Source: Diphasiastrum complanatum
Taxonomy: Eukaryota > Streptophyta > Lycopodiopsida > Lycopodiales > Lycopodiaceae
DNA length: 34,188 nucleotides
Assembly (NCBI GenBank): GCA_029204225.1
Contig: CM055109.1
Span: 437,500 to 471,687 of the forward strand
Direction: 5' to 3'
The notes under the pieces were generated by a model. It made no database searches and was not told where the DNA came from. It saw nothing but the letters and a program-made list of their open reading frames with translations. Position numbers and translations under genes: made by a program. Below, one piece after another: positions 29,432-34,188 of the stretch (position 1 is its first letter; each line of letters starts with the position of its first letter).

Positions 29432-30226
29432 AAAAAGCTATCAACTTGGCTTGATCACTTGAACTTGAAATCCTCCAAGGTTGGTCGAATTGTTGATGAA
29501 GAAACTCTTTGTGTGTGGATTCTTTGCTTTGAATTTGAATTGAAGATAATTAAAGAATCCATCATAGCAGCACCCTTACCATAACCATGATAAGATCTCT
29601 TTGACAGAAATCTTTTCCAAATGCCTTTGAAAAATATTCCACCAATCTACTACTATGTCAATGTGCCACCTCCATGCCTGATGTCGATCCTGGGTTTGCA
29701 AAGTCCATATGCATGAAGTTGGCTGCACCAAAATTTGAAAAATCCGAGGCCTCCAAGCGTCACAATGACCACAAAGATCATATAGATCAAGATTGTTTCA
29801 TGAGCAATATTCAAGATTAAGCACTCTAGCTTCATTAGTCCAAACACTATGAACTCTATCCACAAAGGATCTAATCTTGAAACCAGACTCTACCTTGATC
29901 AAATTGAGGCTAAATACTTTCTTAAGGATGTAAGTGTCCTCATTGGATGTTTCACTTACTCTCAAAAGAAGTTCACAAAATGTCTCAAAACATGAAAAAA
30001 CTCCTTTTTTCAAACTATGAGTACTAAACTCATACTTGCTCTTACTCAATTTAAGAGCATACAAGTGATGATACAATATCTTGCTTTCTAGATGTTTTGG
30101 AAACATAATCAAGTCACCAATGACAAGAATTAATTCCAAACTAAAGACTTTACTCAAAACTAGAATAGTCTTACTTGATCTTTGAGATGAGCAAATCTCA
30201 CCTAAGCAAGATACAACATCAACCAA
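29432..30226 (-). other. Element D region where reverse transcriptase is expected; contains an unassigned 142-codon frame
   Basis: Between the integrase tail and the 3' LTR a copia element should have reverse transcriptase and RNase H, about 1.5 kb. Here there are only about 0.8 kb, with no YVDD box, no GLKQ block and no RNase H motif on the minus strand. One open frame (29798-30226, 142 codons) has a Ser/Leu/Lys-rich sequence (HSLKKGVFSCFETFCELLL) that I cannot assign. Whether it was acquired or is only decayed spacer is unclear. Confidence 0.5.
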
Positions 30227-30280
30227 AGAAAGAGAACCATAGGTGAGTATAATACAATGAATACCACCTTCACTTATCCT

Positions 30281-30748
30281 TTATTTTCCATGAAATAAGA
30301 ACCACAAGGACTCGGCCTTGTACAAGGAAGATCTTCTTGGATATGCATGTTGAGGATACTCCTCCTCAAGATCGACCCCATCATAAGTTGTCTTTTCTCC
30401 ATAGAACAAACTTTTGATGCAATAAGAGACATTGTGCTCTCGGCCCCCTTCCAAGATAGAAACTAGATCTTCATGAAAAACAACTTCTTCATGCTCAAAC
30501 ACCTTCGAGATAGAGAGTGTAAAGGCTATGTAGCCTTCCTTGGTGGATAAGCATCCAACCATGATCCATAGACTAGGATCTCCATCCTTCTTTCCCTGCA
30601 AGAAAGCACATGCAAAGCAATAATCTTCAAGAACACTAAGGTACACAACCTTAGGCTTATAATTGAACAAGACTCTATATAGTGCACTCCTTCCATTAGC
30701 TCCATAACTCCATAAAGTTTTGCATGATGGAAAATTCACATGCACCAT
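30281..30748 (-). pseudogene. Element D integrase C-terminal (SH3-like) remnant
   Basis: A 155-codon open frame contains ALYRVLFNYKPKVVYL, then CFACAFLQGKKDGDPSLW, MVGCLSTKEGYIAFTL and KVFEHEEVVFHED. These parallel the end of copia integrase (TPYE.LF...KP...LRVFGC, K.D...K...FVGY, GY...., ..V.FHE) at lower similarity than copia A or C. The tail is acidic then basic (DLEEEYPQHAYPRRS), as in the linker before reverse transcriptase. No catalytic Asp or Glu of the integrase core lies upstream, so the core has been deleted. Confidence 0.55.
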
Positions 30749-30939
30749 AAAACTTGAAGAGACAAGACATAGCCAAATGTTACTTGTGGAACCATCAATA
30801 GTACATGCAAAGCAAGAAACACCTCCCTTGCTTACTGATAAAGAAAGATAAACATCGAATGTTCATGTTCCAACTCCATAGGATGTTTTGTCTTGGTAGA
30901 AGACATCAAATATGGATCCATATGTGATTTTGCCATAGA

Positions 30940-31929
30940 TTAAGTCGCTCTTGGCTTGATCTCCCTGACTATAATAGGCATAGATCTGGAATTGGAAACA
31001 TGCAACTTCCTATGCCATAATTCCTCCTTGGAAACATAAGTCATCAATGCAACATCACGTGCACTTGCATTTTCATGCACATCTAGCTTGAAAATGCCTC
31101 CATATCTAGATCCACATGCAAGGATCTTATCTTCTTTCTTTATGAAACAACTATTGACATTGAAATCCACTTCAAAACCAGCATCTAACAACTTTCCTAC
31201 ACTAATCACACTCTTTGTGAGATTAGGAACATAAAGTACATTGGAAAGTGTAAAATTCATAGAAGATGCAAGTTTCAAGGAACAACTTCCAACTCCTTCA
31301 ATTGCACATGCATCACCAATAGCTGTGTATATTGATTTTTTAGGATCTAGAACAGATTCAATAGAAACAAAAGAATCCTTGGAACAACTCATATGAGTTG
31401 TGGCCCCACTATCAATATACCAAGATACATCATTAAAGGGTAAAGAGGAGAACCTAGACATCATGAGAGATGCCTCTTCACAACTTGCATGTGAGTCTTC
31501 TATGTTAAAATTGGCTTGATCTTCTTGAGTCTTCTTCTTGAAGTTAGAAGAATGAGTTGAATCATCTTCTACTCCTCCTTGGTCTTTGTCCTTTTCTTTG
31601 TCCTTTGATTTGTCCTTGGTGAAGGCTTGAGAAAATTTGTTCTTGATCCTCCCTCTTGACTTGATCTTGGTTAAGTGAGCTTTGCCATAACCACCATCCT
31701 TCCTTGAAAATGTGTTGATCTTCAGCAGCTTGTTCTTTTGCTTGTATTCTCTAGCAATAAGAACATCATGTAGAGTCTCCAAAGATAGCAGCTCCTCCTT
31801 GATAGCATAAGATTGCACAAAATTTGTATACTCTTTCCTAAGTCCATTGAGGAATACTTGAACAAGTTCACTGTTCTCTAGAGTATCTCCTATGCATGTT
31901 ATCTCTCTGTGAAGATCTTTAACTCTCAT
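30940..31929 (-). CDS. Element D gag C-terminal half, protease and pre-integrase stub
   Basis: A 329-codon open frame, the longest intact pol-related frame in the element. The first third is gag: LVQVFLNGLRKEYTNFVQ and LLSLETLHDVLIAREYK are typical of plant copia gag. A Lys/Asp-rich stretch (TKDKSKDKEKDKDQGG) stands where a CCHC zinc knuckle is expected; no knuckle is visible. The protease active site is intact, WYIDSGATTHMSC, with the flap-side block LSNVLYVPNLTKSVISVG. The pre-integrase domain begins ELWHRKLHVSNSRSM and then ends, well short of the integrase core. A frameshift of about 70 bp separates it from the gag start upstream. Confidence 0.85.
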   Translation of the reverse strand: MRVKDLHREITCIGDTLENSELVQVFLNGLRKEYTNFVQSYAIKEELLSLETLHDVLIAREYKQKNKLLKINTFSRKDGGYGKAHLTKIKSRGRIKNKFSQAFTKDKSKDKEKDKDQGGVEDDSTHSSNFKKKTQEDQANFNIEDSHASCEEASLMMSRFSSLPFNDVSWYIDSGATTHMSCSKDSFVSIESVLDPKKSIYTAIGDACAIEGVGSCSLKLASSMNFTLSNVLYVPNLTKSVISVGKLLDAGFEVDFNVNSCFIKKEDKILACGSRYGGIFKLDVHENASARDVALMTYVSKEELWHRKLHVSNSRSMPIIVREIKPRAT

Positions 31930-32000
31930 TATAAAACTTGAAGCACTTTCATCAACTCTTTGAAAACTAGAAATATATGATTTCTAAGAGTAAACAGTCT

Positions 32001-32339
32001 TCATGTGATCTTCGTTTCATGAATGGACTTAAGGATATTCCAAGCCTCCTTGGCTGAGGTGCATGGACTTATTTCTCTCAACATCTCATCAGAGATATTG
32101 ATCTTGATGATATGAAGAGCAATTCTTGCTCTCTTCTTGAATCTATGAGCCTCATCATAAGCTTCAAGTTCAGCTTCAATTCTTGATACAATGTCCATTA
32201 TACCATAAAGAATCAACAAAGATTCTATCCTATCCTTCCAAACTGAATAGTTGGAGGTATCTAGTCTCTCACTAGTTTCAAAGAGAAAATCTCCTACAAA
32301 TGCCATGAATGTGAAGACTCTTTGTAATTTGGACAACAA
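32001..32339 (-). pseudogene. Element D gag N-terminal part
   Basis: 112 codons on the minus strand. LDTSNYSVWKDRIESLLILYG is the start region of plant copia gag (DUF4219-like, with the conserved NY..W), and SAKEAWNILKSIHE is the UBN2-type segment (AW..L...). Start codon is uncertain: the Met at 32339 gives an N-terminus with an extra SKLQRVFTFMAFVGD before homology, so translation may begin at the internal Met. Ends with a stop at 32001; the continuation of gag is at 30940-31929 in another frame. Confidence 0.8.
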
Positions 32340-33070
32340 AATGGGAATTGAATTGTTTTTTCTCTTTCAATCTAGAATCTAACATGCAAAGTTGATCCAA
32401 CCTATTGAGATCATGCAACAGCTATGTGAGACCTATCTCACAACAAAGAACCAATCAGCTTGAATTTGGATCTAGCCTCTATCTACTGATGAAGCACTTA
32501 TAGTTTTGATGTCAAAATTTTCCACGAGTTTCAAATGAATGAAAAACACACTAGAAACAACACATTCAACTCAAAACACAACCCTTTGTGTGAAATGATG
32601 TGACTATGACAACAAAAAACTTGTCTCATCCAATTCTATCTTTGATTGAGTACCAAACCTGTGAATAATGAATCATGCATGCAATATAATCAATTCAAAA
32701 AGTGTCCACTCGGGTTTTTGGATCTCTCTCTACCCTTCTTTAAGAGCTTATAACTCCTACTAGGTTCATCAGAATGAACTGAAACCAATTGCAATGGAAA
32801 GATGGCTCTTCTAGCTTTCCAACAAGCTATAATATCAGTACCTTTGGATCTAATATGAGGAGATAAAATGAAATGATGTATTCTGGTTTTCACACATGTG
32901 GAAAGTCAGAATTCCGTACATCCTCTGTTCTGGACTGAAAATATTAGTTCTAACCTCATTCATCCAAAAACTGTTCAAGAATAATAGCAAAAAAGTGCTA
33001 AATAGCTTCCTAGCTTGAATTCTCAAAAAATTCTTCATACACTTGATGTTAGTAGCATTAAAAGCATGGT
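32340..33070 (-). other. Element D 5' untranslated leader
   Basis: About 730 bp between the primer binding site and gag on the minus strand, AT-rich, without a recognisable coding sequence. A leader of this size is long but not exceptional for plant LTR elements. Confidence 0.6.
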
Positions 33071-33085
33071 ATGGCTCTGATACCA
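33071..33085 (-). promoter_or_regulatory. Primer binding site of element D
   Basis: The minus strand reads TGGTATCAGAGCCAT directly after the 5' LTR, complementary to the 3' end of initiator methionine tRNA. Confidence 0.9.
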
Positions 33086-33968
33086 TGTGAAAAATCCAGC
33101 AAATTCACAGGTGTGGGGAACCACAAGGAATGTGTGAATGTCTTTACCATGCTTTGGTGGTGGCACACAGATCACCTGTAGAGCAATCCTGCAGCTCTAC
33201 CAACAGATTTGAGGCTAGAGCACAATCTAGAATGCTACAGATCAAAGCAATACTAATTCCTCACAAATAGAGAGAATACATAAGCAAATAAATGTATGAA
33301 GAAGACACAAAATCCGAGTTAGAGAGAGAGAGAGAGAGAGCAATTACAAGCAAAATAGCATGAGATCCAATTTTGACATTATGATATTACCAAGGCTTGA
33401 TTCATCATTAGATATGAATGAGAACCATATGTACATATATAGGAGAGCCAAAATTTGTGGTACTATTTGCATTCAATGCATATCCTACACCTATTCAAGT
33501 GTAAACTATTACCATATGGACACCTAATAGCTTGCATGCTAAAATTGCACCTAACTCCTACCTACTTTGTCTCAAATGTCAAATTCTCAACTATGAACCT
33601 ACAAAACTACATTTATGTGTCCAATAGTATATTTGCATGCCTTGCATGTGACTTCCCTAGATAGACTTGGACATGTGTAGAACATGTATACTGACTTGCA
33701 TGATGCAGGCATGCACACTAACTGACTTTGCATGTCATCTAGTTTTATGCATGTCAACTCACCCTATTTACAAGGTCATGTGCTCCATTCACATACCTTT
33801 GGATATATACAATGGAACAAGTGAAATACAAACATTAGTCATTGTGTATGTCATGTAGCTCGAGTTTGTACAGATAGAGAATGTATGTACAACTTGTAAA
33901 TGCACAAGCAAGATGATTTTCCTCATCAACCCCTAAGGGCAAGTTGGATGGCTTTCTTATTCTTCACA
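33086..33968 (-). mobile_element. 5' LTR of element D
   Basis: 883 bp with intact TG...CA ends: on the minus strand it starts TGTGAAGAAT at 33968 and ends TTTTTCACA at 33086. Comparing the 185 bp at the primer-site end with the 3' LTR I count about eight substitutions and three single-base indels, so the insertion is not recent. A (GA)n tract near 33321-33341 is longer than in the 3' LTR. Confidence 0.9.
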
Positions 33969-33973
33969 AAACC

Positions 33974-34188
33974 TAGTGGTTTGTTGGTGTGCTTGAGTTG
34001 TGAGTCAAGTACAGGGTAGCAGGGATATGCATAACATCTTTTGGATACTCCAAACATTGCTACGATTGTATTTCTTTGCTTCTATCATATTTGAGCTTAA
34101 GGGTAGAGAGTTGGAAAATTAAGTTCAGTCTGATTCAGTTGTATAAGCTCTAAATGTGATATTGTAATTAGTGTACAGTCAATTTGGT
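33974..34188. other. Flank beyond element D; no gene recognised
   Basis: Non-coding sequence that was contiguous with 28516 and leftwards before element D inserted. No feature seen in it. Confidence 0.5.

Larger units (their letters stand above)
28517..33973 (-). mobile_element. Copia-derived element D: complete LTR insertion with gutted coding region
   Basis: The element spans 28522-33968 (5447 bp) on the minus strand, bounded by two homologous LTRs. AAACC lies exactly on both sides (28517-28521 and 33969-33973), the 5-bp target duplication of an LTR integration. A primer binding site and purine tract are in the correct places. Inside are gag, protease and an integrase-tail remnant. The integrase core, reverse transcriptase and RNase H are missing, so it could only have moved with enzymes from another element, or lost them after insertion. 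Confidence 0.9.

Noticed and set aside
33455-33858. Plus-strand frames of 60-70 codons near the right end, repeated at 29043-29255
   Set aside because: They lie inside the two LTRs of element D on the antisense strand; their similarity reflects the LTR pair, not genes.
1-34188. CRISPR array, rRNA, functional tRNA, bacterial operon or phage features
   Set aside because: None seen; repeats present are transposon LTRs, inverted repeats and short tandem repeats of a plant-type genome. The bacterial-like methyltransferase motif sits in a eukaryotic, intron-containing, AT-rich context.

Overview
This window looks like nuclear DNA from a land plant with a large, repeat-rich genome (fern, lycophyte, bryophyte or gymnosperm seem more likely than a compact angiosperm, but the sequence does not fix the species). 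I find no intact host gene. The readable coding sequence is the remains of transposable elements in different states of decay, separated by AT-rich DNA. Plant evidence: Ty1/copia elements with initiator-Met-tRNA primer binding sites, a plant-type hAT transposase with a DUF659 domain and short GT-AG introns, and a tRNA-derived short insertion.

Left third (1-8.5 kb) is a nest. A hAT transposase gene (DUF659 part at 1008-1439; later exons at 6032-7716) is split by a plus-strand copia element that has lost its 5' LTR and runs from about 1440 to a 3' LTR starting at 5320. The first codons of copia gag are joined in frame to the hAT fragment. A minus-strand LTR retroelement (primer binding site 621-632, LTR about 633-982) abuts the hAT fragment on its other side. 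The distal hAT exons still show two GT-AG introns of 113 and 109 bp and a third, 115 bp, whose donor appears mutated.

Middle (8.5-17.7 kb) is mostly non-coding: a tandem AT-rich repeat, two long G runs, a GC-richer repeat island that resembles organelle DNA (12.74-13.4 kb), a 76-bp tandem repeat (14.43-14.66 kb), a minus-strand Ty3/gypsy reverse-transcriptase fragment (15.48-15.95 kb) and a 138-bp MITE-like element with 42-43 bp terminal inverted repeats and matching 7-bp flanks (16065-16202).

The most interesting part is 17.78-21.95 kb on the minus strand: a long decayed gene with the hallmarks of the DUF7869 family, then an acidic tail, then a DNA N4/N6-methyltransferase-like domain with a clear motif I. 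A 698-bp solo LTR with a 5-bp duplication (CAGTA) interrupts the join between the DUF7869 C-terminus and the acidic tail. A second, uninterrupted C-terminal copy at 25.86-26.17 kb shows the reading that crosses this site. Together these suggest a single transposase-like/methyltransferase gene, probably carried by a mobile element.

The right part holds a second decayed plus-strand copia element (about 21.96-24.42 kb, cut off inside reverse transcriptase), an unidentified open region (24.42-24.83 kb), an 86-bp tRNA-derived insertion with 15-bp duplications (25299-25384), and a structurally complete but gutted minus-strand copia-derived element (28522-33968). The latter has two LTRs, a primer binding site, a purine tract and matching AAACC duplications, but its coding part keeps only gag, protease and an integrase-tail remnant, with no integrase core, reverse transcriptase or RNase H.
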